This document shows, one piece after another, positions 48,088 to 56,530 of a DNA stretch of 64,000 nt (the first letter of the stretch is position 1; every line of letters starts with the position of its first letter). The notes under the pieces are model-generated. The model was not told where the DNA came from, searched no databases, and worked only from the letters and a program-made list of their open reading frames with translations. Origin of the DNA: Arthrobacter crusticola (GTDB lineage: Bacteria > Actinomycetota > Actinomycetes > Actinomycetales > Micrococcaceae). Made by a program: the position numbers and the translations under genes. Where the stretch lies: positions 210,779 through 274,778 of the forward strand of contig NZ_SMTK01000006.1 in assembly GCF_004357995.1 (NCBI RefSeq), in the 5' to 3' direction.

Positions 48088-48129
48088 CCTACAGGTGCTC
48101 GGAACGATACCGTTCCAAGCACCTGTAGG
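48088..48129. promoter_or_regulatory. 42-bp inverted repeat, probable operator
   Basis: Outer arms CCTACAGGTGCT and AGCACCTGTAGG pair perfectly, one mismatched pair follows, then GGAACG/CGTTCC around ATA. It lies between the SnoaL-like gene and the divergent decayed paralogue. As an operator it could control both. As RNA it would be a strong hairpin in the 5' leader of either gene. Confidence 0.7.
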
Positions 48130-48136
48130 AGGCAAC

Positions 48137-48400
48137 ATGTCGACCATGCGTCCCGCGCGTGAAGTGGCCAGGAGTCACCACGGCTACCCCTGGCCAAAGA
48201 TATGGAGGGCTACGCCGCGCATTGGCCGACGATGGAGTTTTCGAGCTTCCCTTCGCCGCTCCGTGCCAGGACAGGCCGGCTGCCGTCGTCGACGGTGATG
48301 CGGTGGCGCCGACCCTCACGGGTGGAGCGGGCCGGCGCAGTCTAGGACACTGCGATGCGCTAGGACAGCGGCGTGGGTTCACCCGTTTCGATTACTCCTC
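48137..48400 (+). pseudogene. Decayed SnoaL-like gene fragment
   Basis: From ATG 48137 one frame reaches KDMEGYAAHW at about 48197; after about 48213 another frame continues ADDGVFELPFAAP and PAAVVDGDAVAPTLTGG. Joined, these give the usual SnoaL N-terminal pattern (K-D-M-x-G-Y...W-A-D-D-x-V-F-E-x-P-F-A). The paralogue at 47646 has KDMKGW...EDVVAEFPFAPEG at the same place. The second half of the family is missing, so this is a remnant with at least one frameshift. Confidence 0.6.
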
Positions 48401-48528
48401 CGGCATCTCTGAATGACGAGTGCGGCAGCCCCAATTTCCTGCTGGCGAGGCGGGTGGGCACACAGCGGGACTTCAGATCTGCGGCAACACGGCCGCCCGG
48501 GAACCGCGCGCCTCCATCCGGACCCGCG

Positions 48529-49059
48529 TCAGTGGGCGTCCGTGGCCCGGCTGGTCCGCTGGCGGCTGGCATGCGCGCGGGCTTTCAATCGGTTCCCGCA
48601 CGTGCTCATGGAACACCACCTACCAGTTCCCGGTCGACTGCGATCGATGAAGAACAGGTTGCAGTCGCTGTTCGCGCACGCCTTGAGCCGACCCGGTGTC
48701 GACTCAGCGAAGCGGGACCACGCCAGGGCCGCACGAGCTGCGAGTCGTTTCGGCGGATCCGCTTCCAGCCGCCACTGGATGCCTGCCGGAGACGGCTCCG
48801 GCACGAGAGAGATATCGGAGAGCAACTCGGTCAGGCGCTCGGTCGTCCCTTCGGCCCCCCGGATGACGTCCTGCAGCACCTGCCTCATGAGCCGCAGATG
48901 CTGCAGCTCGGCATCGGAGCCGGTCCCGCCGAACCTCACCGCAAATTCTCCGGCTGCTCCTGCATGGAGCTCCTCCGTGATCCGGCCGCCGACGGCGGGG
49001 GCGCTGTTCAGCACGGCCAAGAGAAGGTCTTCGTCCTCGCCCACGCTCTGCGAAACCAT
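48529..49059 (-). CDS. CGNR zinc-finger transcriptional regulator
   Basis: 176 aa. The N-terminal region (VLNSAPAVGGRITEELHAG, with multiple helices) fits the ABATE-type ligand domain. The C-terminal zinc finger is CANSDCNLFFIDRSRPGTGR followed by WCSMSTCGNRLKARAH, including the CGNR motif. These proteins are probably ligand-responsive regulators. It is divergent from an alpha/beta hydrolase, which is its most likely target. The start at ATG 49059 is preferred over an upstream frame extension. Confidence 0.87.
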   Translation of the reverse strand: MVSQSVGEDEDLLLAVLNSAPAVGGRITEELHAGAAGEFAVRFGGTGSDAELQHLRLMRQVLQDVIRGAEGTTERLTELLSDISLVPEPSPAGIQWRLEADPPKRLAARAALAWSRFAESTPGRLKACANSDCNLFFIDRSRPGTGRWCSMSTCGNRLKARAHASRQRTSRATDAH

Positions 49060-49116
49060 GCTCACCCTTTCGCGTCGCTCACCCGTGGAGGATGTCAACG
49101 TTTGTGCTACATTCCC

Positions 49117-49148
49117 ACTAACCAGTATAAACCATTTTAGGAGTTAGT
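49117..49148 (+). promoter_or_regulatory. Promoter with flanking inverted repeat before the hydrolase gene
   Basis: ACTAAC (49117-49122) and GTTAGT (49143-49148) form an inverted repeat around TATAAA (49126-49131), a likely -10 element. AGGAG at 49139-49143 serves the ATG at 49150. A regulator bound here would block both the promoter and the ribosome site DNA. Confidence 0.45.
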
Positions 49149-49149
49149 C

Positions 49150-50010
49150 ATGGCTACTGTTCATCATCGCGTCACCACAGTCAACGGTCTCAGCATGTTC
49201 TACCGGGAAGCCGGGCCGGTGGGTGCCCCCGTGCTGCTTCTCCTGCATGGATACCCGACCAGTTCCCACATGTTCCGGCACCTCATCCCCGCCCTGGCGG
49301 ACGAGTATCACGTCATCGCGCCCGACCACATCGGCTTTGGACGCTCTTCGGCGCCGTCGGTGGATGAGTTTGACTACACCTTCGACTCGCTGGCGGACAT
49401 GACGGCAGGGCTGTTGGCGGGCCTTGGCGTCACAAAGTACACCGTGTACACCCAGGACTACGGAGCGCCGATCACATGGCGGCTCGCGTTGGCCAACCCG
49501 GGGTCGATTGAGGGTGTCATCTCCCAGAACGGCAACGCCTATGAGGAAGGCTTCGTGCCGGATTTCTGGGCTCCCATCTGGGCGTATGGCGCCGACCCGT
49601 CCCCCGCGAATGAGCTCGCTCTGCGGCCGGCGCTGGAACGGCAAGCCGTGGAATGGCAGTACAAGCACGGAGTTCCCGACGTGACTACGATCGATCCGGA
49701 CGCATGGGAGCATGACCTCGCCCTTCTGGACCGGGCAGGGATGGACCGGGTGCAGCTGGCCCTGTTCGGTGATTACCACACGAACCGTACGCTGTACCCG
49801 GCAATTCATCAGTGGCTGCGTGAATCGCAGATTCCTGTCCTAGCAGTATGGGGCAGGCACGACGAGATCTTCGGCCCGGACGGTGCCAAGGCGTTTCTCA
49901 AGGACGCCCCCCACGCCCAAGTGCAGTTGCTTGACGGAGGGCACTTCCTGCTGGAATCGAACCTCGACGAGGTCGCGCGGCTCATCCGCGACTGGCGCGC
50001 TGGATTCTAG
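49150..50010 (+). CDS. Alpha/beta-fold hydrolase with Asp nucleophile (haloalkane dehalogenase/epoxide hydrolase-like)
   Basis: 286 aa. Oxyanion motif LLHGYPTSSHMFRHL, nucleophile elbow YTQDYGAPITW with Asp instead of Ser, a cap domain rich in Trp (DFWAPIWAYG), acid in VWGRHDEIFGPDGA and His in LLDGGHFLLES. An Asp nucleophile is used by haloalkane dehalogenases, epoxide hydrolases and fluoroacetate dehalogenases. A specific substrate cannot be assigned from sequence alone. Divergent from the CGNR regulator. Confidence 0.87.
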   Translation: MATVHHRVTTVNGLSMFYREAGPVGAPVLLLLHGYPTSSHMFRHLIPALADEYHVIAPDHIGFGRSSAPSVDEFDYTFDSLADMTAGLLAGLGVTKYTVYTQDYGAPITWRLALANPGSIEGVISQNGNAYEEGFVPDFWAPIWAYGADPSPANELALRPALERQAVEWQYKHGVPDVTTIDPDAWEHDLALLDRAGMDRVQLALFGDYHTNRTLYPAIHQWLRESQIPVLAVWGRHDEIFGPDGAKAFLKDAPHAQVQLLDGGHFLLESNLDEVARLIRDWRAGF

Positions 50011-50334
50011 CGGCGCACAACCGACCGCAGGCCGGTTTCCCGGACATGGCCGCAGTGGGGCGTGACAGAGACATACCGTGGCGGGCTCCGCGGTACCGCT
50101 CCGCTCCCTCATCGATCCGTTCATCTGCGCTGCGCGGGGTGATTATAGCGCAGCGGCTCTCGGATTCCGTCGCCGGTCGCCGCTCCTGCAACGTGGGTTT
50201 GGTCACATCCCCTTGACTGTGTTGTTGGAACAGGGTCTTCAATGACGAGTGCATAGCATTCAGGGCCTTCGCATGACGGCCCGACCAAGACGGCGGCGAG
50301 GGAACTCCCGACGGGAAAATTAAGGAAGATAAGC
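50011..50334. other. Intergenic 0.3 kb, no gene recognised
   Basis: 324 bases. TTGACT at 50213-50218 could be part of a promoter for the export-protein gene, but no matching -10 element stands out. AAGGAAG lies before the next start. Confidence 0.4.
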
Positions 50335-50889
50335 ATGACTAGTCGATTTGAAGGCCTCCAGGACTTCGTGAATCAGGTGCCGGACGCCCTGCAGCCGCTG
50401 GGTGTGGCTCTTGTTGGGATGATTCCCTATGTCGAAGGCGAGGGCTCGGCAGCCCTGGGCATCATCGCGGGAGTCGACCCAGTTGTTGCAGGGTTCGCGG
50501 GCGCCGTGGGCAATTTCCTGAGCGTACTGGTTGTGGTGCTGCTGAGCTCGCGTGTCCGCGAGAGGGTTGTCGCGTGGCGGGCAGGTGGCGGCGAATTCGA
50601 CGGCAGTACCGTCCGGACGCTCGAGACTGAGACCTCCGAATCAACCGGCCGGCCGACCCGGCGGGCCAAGGGTCAGCGCCGCCTGCGGGGATGGCTTTCC
50701 AGGTTTGGTGTGCCGGGGGCAAGCATGCTGGCGCCGCTGGCCCTTCCCACGCAACTGACTGCAGCGTTCTTCGTCGCCTCAGGGGTAAGCAAGCAACGGG
50801 TGCTGCTGTGGCAGGCAATCGCAATCGTCGTGTGGACCGCCGCCGTCGCCGCGGCCGCGACCGGAGTACTGGGCCTGCTGGGCTGGTGA
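50335..50889 (+). CDS. Small multidrug export (SMEX) family membrane protein
   Basis: 184 aa. It has the family signature MIPYVEGEGSAALGIIAG in the first re-entrant segment and APLALPTQLTAAFFVASGVS in the second, with a final helix AIAIVVWTAAVAAAATGVLG. The middle (about 75-120) is a polar, basic cytoplasmic loop. Assignment to drug export rests on family naming only. It begins a plus-strand run with an SDR-like protein, a MerR regulator and DUF5996. Confidence 0.8.
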   Translation: MTSRFEGLQDFVNQVPDALQPLGVALVGMIPYVEGEGSAALGIIAGVDPVVAGFAGAVGNFLSVLVVVLLSSRVRERVVAWRAGGGEFDGSTVRTLETETSESTGRPTRRAKGQRRLRGWLSRFGVPGASMLAPLALPTQLTAAFFVASGVSKQRVLLWQAIAIVVWTAAVAAAATGVLGLLGW

Positions 50890-50935
50890 GGCGTTCCGAC
50901 AGCGGCAGTCGATATCAATTTCAGGGAGTGAGCCT

Positions 50936-51598
50936 GTGAAAGTCTTCATCATTGGTATCAGCGGTGCCGTGGGTGGGCTCCTTACGGAACGTCTGCTTGA
51001 GAGAGGCAGCCAGGTATCCGGGCTGGTGCGCACCGAAGACCAGCAACGCCGATTGGACGTATGCGGCGCCTCCACATATATCGGTGACCTGGCTGCCATG
51101 GACGCGGCGGCGTTGGCACCCCTCCTGGACGGCATGGATGTGCTGGTGTTCGCCGCGGGTTCGAATGGCGGCAGGAAGGAAGAGACGGACGCTATCGACA
51201 GTGCCGCGGTCGACAACAGTCTGGCGGCGGCGCAGCGTGCCGGCGTTCGACGATTCGTTCTCGTTTCGGTATTTCCGGAAGCCTGGCGTGAGCGTGACCT
51301 CAGCGACGACGAGGAATACTACTTCGCGGTGAAGAAGCTCGTGGACATCAAAGTCAGCCGAAGCAGCCTCGACTGGCTGATCCTCCGGCCATCCCTCCTG
51401 CAGGACCGCCCGGGCCAAGGGACGGTCTTCCTTGGACCCGCGGCCATGCATGAGGATATTTCGCGCGGGGATGTGGCAGAGGTTCTGACCGAAATCCTTC
51501 TTCAGCCGGCGGTGACCCGGCAAATCCTGGAAGTCACCAGCGGCCGGACCCCGATTGTCGATGCGGTCCGATTAGTCGTGACGAATCGGTCAACGTGA
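50936..51598 (+). CDS. NAD(P)-binding Rossmann protein, atypical SDR
   Basis: 220 aa from GTG 50936. N-terminal glycine motif IIGISGAVGGLLTERLLERG, then DVLVFAAGSNG and VRRFVLVSVFPE, as in the NmrA/YwnB-type atypical short-chain dehydrogenases. A Tyr-Lys pair follows in YYFAVKKLVD, so a reductase is possible, but many relatives only sense NADP(H). A GAGGG/CCCTC hairpin overlaps and follows the stop. Confidence 0.85.
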   Translation: MKVFIIGISGAVGGLLTERLLERGSQVSGLVRTEDQQRRLDVCGASTYIGDLAAMDAAALAPLLDGMDVLVFAAGSNGGRKEETDAIDSAAVDNSLAAAQRAGVRRFVLVSVFPEAWRERDLSDDEEYYFAVKKLVDIKVSRSSLDWLILRPSLLQDRPGQGTVFLGPAAMHEDISRGDVAEVLTEILLQPAVTRQILEVTSGRTPIVDAVRLVVTNRST

Positions 51599-51611
51599 GG
51601 GAAACCCTCGC

Positions 51612-51641
51612 TTGAGCACCCGGTGAAATCATGGTGTTCAA
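51612..51641. promoter_or_regulatory. Inverted repeat upstream of the MerR gene
   Basis: TTGAGCACC (51612-51620) and GGTGTTCAA (51633-51641) pair with one mismatch, a possible operator about 85 bases before the MerR start. Confidence 0.4.
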
Positions 51642-51724
51642 TCGATCGGAGGCCGGATGACGAACCCCCGGTGGCGCGCATCGACATCTAACTGCCGAAA
51701 ATGATTCAGAAAGTAGGGACAGGG

Positions 51725-52483
51725 ATGGGTTGGAGCACACGGGAAATCGCCGATCTAGCGGGGACGACCGTGAATACCGTGCGTCACTATCACCAGATCG
51801 GTCTTCTCGAGCAGCCGGACCGGATGTCCAATGGCTACAAGCAGTACCAGGTCAGACACCTCGTTCGCCTCCTGAGGATCAGGCGCCTGCGCGACCTCGG
51901 CGTCCCGCTCGACCAGATCGATCAGGTAGCCGTCGATGGCGACTCGTCTGCGGAGGCACTTCGCGCGATCGACAGTGACCTGCGGGTGAGCATCGAACGA
52001 CTGCAGCGCGCCAGGGCCGAGATCCAGGCAATCCTTCACGGATCGTCGCTGACGGACGTTCCCCCCGGATTCGAGGACGTTGGAGCCCAAATGTCGGAGG
52101 CGGACCGATCCCTGGTGTTGATCTACTCCCAGCTCTACAACGAAGAGGCGATGAGTGACCTGCGGGACATGCAGGAGGCGGAGGGGGAACTGAGCGCAGA
52201 CCTCGATGCGCTGGCGCCCGACGCGGACGAGAGTGTGCGCCAGGAACTTGCTGAACGGTACGCGCCCACGATAGCCAAGGCCCTCAAGGACTATTCCTGG
52301 CTGAGCGACCCGAAAGGGCACGTGACCAAAAGCGCTGAAGTGACCCGGGACACCGTTGTCGAGGCAATCCAGGCACTCTACAATCCCGCCCAGCGTGACG
52401 TTATTGCCCGTGCCAGCATCATCGCCAACGGCCTTCTGCTCGGCGCAGATCCCCCTGCAGAAGGCGAAGGACCCACGCCCTAA
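51725..52483 (+). CDS. MerR-family transcriptional regulator
   Basis: 252 aa from ATG 51725. Residues 1-75 are a MerR winged helix (STREIADLAGTTVNTVRHYHQIGLL, then LLRIRRLRDLGVPLDQI), followed by the dimerising coiled coil. The C-terminal 150 residues are acidic and helical with no Cys metal site, so it is a drug- or organic-ligand-type MerR. A target is likely among its immediate neighbours (SMEX, SDR-like, DUF5996). Confidence 0.88.
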   Translation: MGWSTREIADLAGTTVNTVRHYHQIGLLEQPDRMSNGYKQYQVRHLVRLLRIRRLRDLGVPLDQIDQVAVDGDSSAEALRAIDSDLRVSIERLQRARAEIQAILHGSSLTDVPPGFEDVGAQMSEADRSLVLIYSQLYNEEAMSDLRDMQEAEGELSADLDALAPDADESVRQELAERYAPTIAKALKDYSWLSDPKGHVTKSAEVTRDTVVEAIQALYNPAQRDVIARASIIANGLLLGADPPAEGEGPTP

Positions 52484-52519
52484 GACCGAAACGCATATCT
52501 ACGAACGACGGGAACCAGG

Positions 52520-53506
52520 ATGCACAACGACATGACGACACCTATGCTGCACACTGATGAGGCGGGTCCTGCGACGAGTTCCACGGCCGAGGGATGGCCT
52601 GCGCTGCGGGTGGCCGAATGGCAGAACACCCAGTCCACGCTGCACATGTGGCTGCAGGTCGTCGGCAAGATCCGGATGGCGCATGCGCCGCTCGTCAACC
52701 ACTGGTGGCAGGTGCCGCTGTACGTGACGCCACGGGGCCTCGGCACGTCGTCGATACCGTACGGCAACGGCATGTTCGACATCGAGTTCGACGTCGTCGC
52801 GCACCGCCTGCTGATCCGCACCAGCTCCGGTGAGGACCGCAGCGTGCCCCTCGAGCCGCAGTCCGTCGCGCAGTTCCACGAGCGGACCATGGCGGCGCTG
52901 GCAGAGCTGGGGATCGAGGCGCCGATCCGGCCCGTCCCTACCGAGGTGGATCCTGCCGTCCCGTTCGCCGAAGACCACGCCAACACCTCCTACGACGCGC
53001 AGGCCGTCACCACCTACTGGCGCCAGCTGATCCAGGCCGAGCGCGTCATCACCCGTTTCAGGACCGAGTTCCTCGGGAAGGTCAGCCCGGTGCACTACTT
53101 CTGGGTCGCTATGGACCTGGCCTGCACGCGCTTCTCGGGCAGGCCCGCCCCTACGCACCCGGGCGGTGCTCCGAACTGCCCCGACTGGGTCATGGAGGAG
53201 GGGTACTCCCACGAACTCTCGAGCTGCGGCTTCTGGGCCGGCGGCGGCGAGGAAGGAGCCTTCTACTCCTACGCCTATCCCGAGCCGGAGGGTTACCGGG
53301 ATACACGCATCGGCGTCGAAGGGGCGTTCTACAGTGAGGAATTCCGCCAGTTCCTGCTGCCCTACGAGGCTGTTCGGACCGCGGCGGACCCCGACGCCAC
53401 CCTGCTCGAGTTCCTGCGCGCCACCTACCGTGCCGCGGCGACCACCGGATCCTGGGACGAGGAACTCCTTGTCAATCCGCACCGACTCGACAGGCACACC
53501 CGATAG
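52520..53506 (+). CDS. DUF5996 family protein
   Basis: 328 aa. WPALRVAEWQNTQSTLHMWLQ at the N-terminus, MAHAPLVNHWWQVPLYVTPRG, DLACTRFSGRPAP and GFWAGGGEEGAFYSYAYPEP are the conserved blocks. The protein is soluble and rich in Trp and His, as in a metal or cofactor enzyme, but no activity is known. It follows the MerR gene by 36 bp. Confidence 0.85.
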   Translation: MHNDMTTPMLHTDEAGPATSSTAEGWPALRVAEWQNTQSTLHMWLQVVGKIRMAHAPLVNHWWQVPLYVTPRGLGTSSIPYGNGMFDIEFDVVAHRLLIRTSSGEDRSVPLEPQSVAQFHERTMAALAELGIEAPIRPVPTEVDPAVPFAEDHANTSYDAQAVTTYWRQLIQAERVITRFRTEFLGKVSPVHYFWVAMDLACTRFSGRPAPTHPGGAPNCPDWVMEEGYSHELSSCGFWAGGGEEGAFYSYAYPEPEGYRDTRIGVEGAFYSEEFRQFLLPYEAVRTAADPDATLLEFLRATYRAAATTGSWDEELLVNPHRLDRHTR

Positions 53507-53850
53507 GAAAGAAGTCCCAGCAGAACATCGATTCCGTATCCAACAGGGGGGAAGTTCCTCCTGGATACCCTCGTTAGCCTCCGCTCGCGGTCGAGCGCGG
53601 TGCCTGCCGTGCCCCCGTACTCATCGAAGCTGTAGGTGGCCGGCGGCGAGGAGGGCGTGCGATTCGCCGACGGCTGCGGCGGGGCTCTGGCCGTGGACAG
53701 TTCAGGGCTGACGGTGACGGCACTCCAGATCACGCCCGGGTGCACCCTGCGCGCCAGCGTCAGGAACTTCACCGACCTGCAGTCACCGGGCTTCAGCATC
53801 AGCTCGCGCGAGAACTCCGACTAACGTCACGGGCACGATACCGTTGGGGC
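53507..53850 (+). other. Gap with a doubtful short ORF
   Basis: 344 bases before the intact acetyltransferase gene. A 62-codon frame from GTG 53636 to TAA 53824 ([20 protein letters not shown]) has no recognisable domain and could be the end of a lost gene. ACGATACCGTT just before the acetyltransferase start also occurs inside the inverted repeat at 48088. Confidence 0.35.
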
Positions 53851-54435
53851 ATGGTTGAAATTGAAGGCCTCGACGTGCTGCTGACCGCACTGAACGCCGG
53901 GGAGACGATCCCCGGAGGCTCACCGCACCACGAGGCCATGCACGCCGCGAGCCAGGAGTCGCTGCGCATCACCGCCGAGCTCAACGGGCGGTACCACTCC
54001 CCCGGAGAGGTGCGGGCCCTGATCAGCGAGCTGACCGGGAGCGAGGTCCCCGAGTCCTTCCAGCTCTTCCCGCCGTTCAGCGCCGACTTCGGCAAGAACA
54101 TCCGCTTCGGCGCGGATGTATTCGTCAACAGCGGCTGCCGGTTCCAGGACCAGGGCGGCATCGACATCGGCGCTGGGTCCCTCATCGGCCACAACGCCGT
54201 TATCACGACCTTGAACCACGACATGGTGCCGAGCCGACGGGCCGACATGCACCCGGCCCGCGTCGTGATCGGCAGGGGCGTGTGGTTCGGGGCCAATGTG
54301 ACCGTGTTGCCGGGGGTGATCATCGGCGATGGAGCCGTCGTGGGCGCCGGTGCGGTCGTCACCAAGGACGTTTCCGCGGGCGCAGTGGTCGTTGGTGTGC
54401 CGGCAAAGCAGGTCGGCACGGTGCCGGAAGGGTAA
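53851..54435 (+). CDS. Maltose/galactoside-type sugar O-acetyltransferase (intact copy)
   Basis: 194 aa. N-terminal Mac domain ([19 protein letters not shown]), then a hexapeptide-repeat beta-helix ([59 protein letters not shown]). The catalytic His is in [12 protein letters not shown]. It transfers acetyl from acetyl-CoA to a sugar; the substrate is uncertain, so I give no symbol. A damaged second copy lies 15.8 kb upstream. Confidence 0.9.
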   Translation: MVEIEGLDVLLTALNAGETIPGGSPHHEAMHAASQESLRITAELNGRYHSPGEVRALISELTGSEVPESFQLFPPFSADFGKNIRFGADVFVNSGCRFQDQGGIDIGAGSLIGHNAVITTLNHDMVPSRRADMHPARVVIGRGVWFGANVTVLPGVIIGDGAVVGAGAVVTKDVSAGAVVVGVPAKQVGTVPEG

Positions 54436-54453
54436 TTCCCTGGTCGGGAAGTG
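53910..54453 (+). repeat. Direct repeat, right copy (acetyltransferase sequence)
   Basis: Partner of 38131-38534. Homology begins inside codon 20 of the intact gene and extends 18 bases past its stop. Confidence 0.88.
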
Positions 54454-54582
54454 AACCGACAACCCGTTGTGGAACAGAGGCATTACGCTGGTGAACTTAC
54501 TGGCCGACCGTCACGAGATCCGGATTTTAGACGGCTCGTGGCAGACGCTGTGGTCCACCGGTTCTTTGAGGATTGATTTTCC

Positions 54583-55152
54583 CTACCGCCTCAGCGAGCG
54601 GCCAATCTGCCGAATGGCGGCATCGTAGGCCGCATCCCAGGTCCAGCCAGCCGCCGGCGCGCCGGCCAGCTCCAGGGACACCAGCCCGTGGACTTGGCCC
54701 CACACAACGCCGACCATCGAGGCGATCTCATCATCCGCTGCTCCGGGCAGCGCTGCGGCGACCGCGCCGAAGAGCGGCGCGAACGATGGCTCAGCGGCTC
54801 CCGGCGTCGGCTGGCACGGCACCTGGCCGGCCACTGAACCGCCAAACATCAGGCCGTAGAGGATCGGATGCTCCAGCGCCCAGGTTCGGTAGGCCCGGCC
54901 CAATGATTCGAGGCCGGCAGCGGCGGCCTCTTGTTGGGAAGCGGCAAAGGAAGCGAAGCCGTCGTCGAGCACGGCAGTCAACAGGCCCGCCTTGCCCCCG
55001 AAGAGCGAATATACCGCCGTCGTCGACGTCCCAGCGGTGGCGGCAATAGTGCGCAGCGATACGGAGCCGGCACCGTCGCGGGCGATTAGGAAGGCCGCAG
55101 TGTCGAACAGCCTGCGACGCAGGGTCTCATCATGGACTATGGGTCTTGCCAT
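54583..55152 (-). CDS. TetR-family repressor
   Basis: 189 aa from ATG 55152. HTH at about residues 25-52 (VSLRTIAATAGTSTTAVYSLF), C-terminal WHG-type ligand domain (LEHPILYGLMFGGSVAG). Divergent from a DUF4188 gene with a palindromic site between the starts, which it should bind. Confidence 0.88.
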   Translation of the reverse strand: MARPIVHDETLRRRLFDTAAFLIARDGAGSVSLRTIAATAGTSTTAVYSLFGGKAGLLTAVLDDGFASFAASQQEAAAAGLESLGRAYRTWALEHPILYGLMFGGSVAGQVPCQPTPGAAEPSFAPLFGAVAAALPGAADDEIASMVGVVWGQVHGLVSLELAGAPAAGWTWDAAYDAAIRQIGRSLRR

Positions 55153-55166
55153 ATGATCAGTATTCC

Positions 55167-55192
55167 ATAACACTGTTTTGAAACAACGTTAT
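55167..55192. promoter_or_regulatory. Operator between TetR and DUF4188 genes
   Basis: A 26-base inverted repeat with 10 of 12 paired positions: ATAAC--TGTTT and AAACA--GTTAT around TG. It ends 15 bases before the DUF4188 start, next to its ribosome site AGAGGAG. Confidence 0.75.
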
Positions 55193-55207
55193 GAAGAGGA
55201 GAAGCGC

Positions 55208-55711
55208 ATGTCGAAGCAAGTCCGCGCGGGACGTTTCACTGCCGATCCCGGGGGTGGCCCGGTGACGGTCTTCCTGATCGGGATGCGCGCCAACCGGTGG
55301 TGGAAGCTCGGGAGGGTGGCGCGCGTGGGGGCGGCCATGCCCAAGATGCTCGCCCACCTGGCCGAGACGCCGGAGGCCGGGTTGCTGAGCTACCAGCAAT
55401 GGTTCGGGCGGACGACCATCATGGTCAGCTACTGGAAGAGCCCGGAGCATCTGCAGCGGTTCGCGGCCGACCGGTCGGCGCCGCACCTTGAGCCCTGGCG
55501 CCGGTTCATGCGTGAATCCGCCGGTACCGGCGACGTCGGCGTATGGCACGAAACTTACGAGACGATGCCGGGTGGCAGGGAAAGCATATATAGCGACATG
55601 CCGGTCTTCGGGCTCGCAGCGGCTACCGGCCACGTACCTGTGGGAGCCGGACTGAACACTGCACGCCAGCGTCTGGCGGCGGAGGACCTCAATCCGCATC
55701 TGCCCGGATGA
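55208..55711 (+). CDS. DUF4188 family protein
   Basis: 167 aa. GPVTVFLIGMRANRWWKLGR, then LLSYQQWFGRTTIMVSYWKS and GVWHETYETMPGGRESIYSDMP are the family blocks; the fold is probably a ferredoxin-like dimeric barrel, as in monooxygenase-like proteins. No activity is proven. Controlled by the divergent TetR through the operator at 55167. Confidence 0.87.
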   Translation: MSKQVRAGRFTADPGGGPVTVFLIGMRANRWWKLGRVARVGAAMPKMLAHLAETPEAGLLSYQQWFGRTTIMVSYWKSPEHLQRFAADRSAPHLEPWRRFMRESAGTGDVGVWHETYETMPGGRESIYSDMPVFGLAAATGHVPVGAGLNTARQRLAAEDLNPHLPG

Positions 55712-55799
55712 GCCGTCTTGGCTAAGGTTCGCGGATCATCTCCCCCAGCACAGAAAACATCGTCTGGATCGTCGACTCGCACCCGCGTAAAGTGCTGAC

Positions 55800-56393
55800 G
55801 TGTCTTACCCCCGCACGATCCCCCTCCTGCCTTGTGCCGACATCGACGACATCGAACCTTTCTTCGCCGCCCTGGGCTTCCGCACCACCTACCGCCAGGT
55901 TCGACCGAACCCGGCCCTCGGCCTCAACGGTCACGGGTTTGACCTGCAGTACTACGGACTGGACGGCCACACACCAGAGTCCTCGCACAGCTCCTGCCTC
56001 GTCATCGTCGACGACACGGGCCCGATCTGGGAGGAGTTCGCAGCAGGACTCCGCGGGACCTACGGAAAATTGCCGATCAAGGGCTTCCCGCGGATCACAC
56101 GGCCGCGCGCCCGCAAGAACGCCGGCGGGCTGAGCGGATTCAGTCTCGTCGACCCGGCTGGCAACTGGCTTCGCTTCTTCCGCGACGGGAGCGCGGAGAC
56201 CCCGCCTCCCGAACTTAGCCGGTTGGGCGAGGCGATTCAGAACGCGGTCGTGCTCGCAGACAGCAAGGGAGACATGGCTCAGGCGGCCAAGGTCCTTCAG
56301 GGTGCGATCAAGCGCGCATCCGATGATGATCCGGCGCAAGGCGATGCTCGAAGCTTCATGGACGAGCTGACCGAGCGCCTGTCGGGCGGCTGA
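55800..56393 (+). CDS. VOC-family (glyoxalase/bleomycin-resistance fold) protein
   Basis: 197 aa from GTG 55800. One VOC domain (IPLLPCADIDDIEPFFAALG, then FSLVDPAGNWLRFFR) followed by about 60 helical residues (LSRLGEAIQNAVVLADSKGD...). Bleomycin-binding or stress-protective roles are known in the fold, but this member is uncharacterised. It stands alone on the plus strand. Confidence 0.83.
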   Translation: MSYPRTIPLLPCADIDDIEPFFAALGFRTTYRQVRPNPALGLNGHGFDLQYYGLDGHTPESSHSSCLVIVDDTGPIWEEFAAGLRGTYGKLPIKGFPRITRPRARKNAGGLSGFSLVDPAGNWLRFFRDGSAETPPPELSRLGEAIQNAVVLADSKGDMAQAAKVLQGAIKRASDDDPAQGDARSFMDELTERLSGG

Positions 56394-56530
56394 GACGATC
56401 GGGGTCCTTGCCGCCCCGGAAGCTCCGAAGTCGATTGCCCAGTAGCATCAGGCCCGGTGGAACATCGTGTCGGTGCCCGTCGCCTCCCGGCACGGCCACG
56501 TGTTGGGGACGACAGTGGAGGCCAGCTCGC

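Larger units (their letters stand above)
48063..48528. other. Region with a large inverted repeat and a decayed SnoaL-like remnant
   Basis: 466 bases between the SnoaL-like gene and the CGNR gene. Apart from the operator at 48088-48129 and the remnant at 48137-48400 I see no intact gene. Confidence 0.55.
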
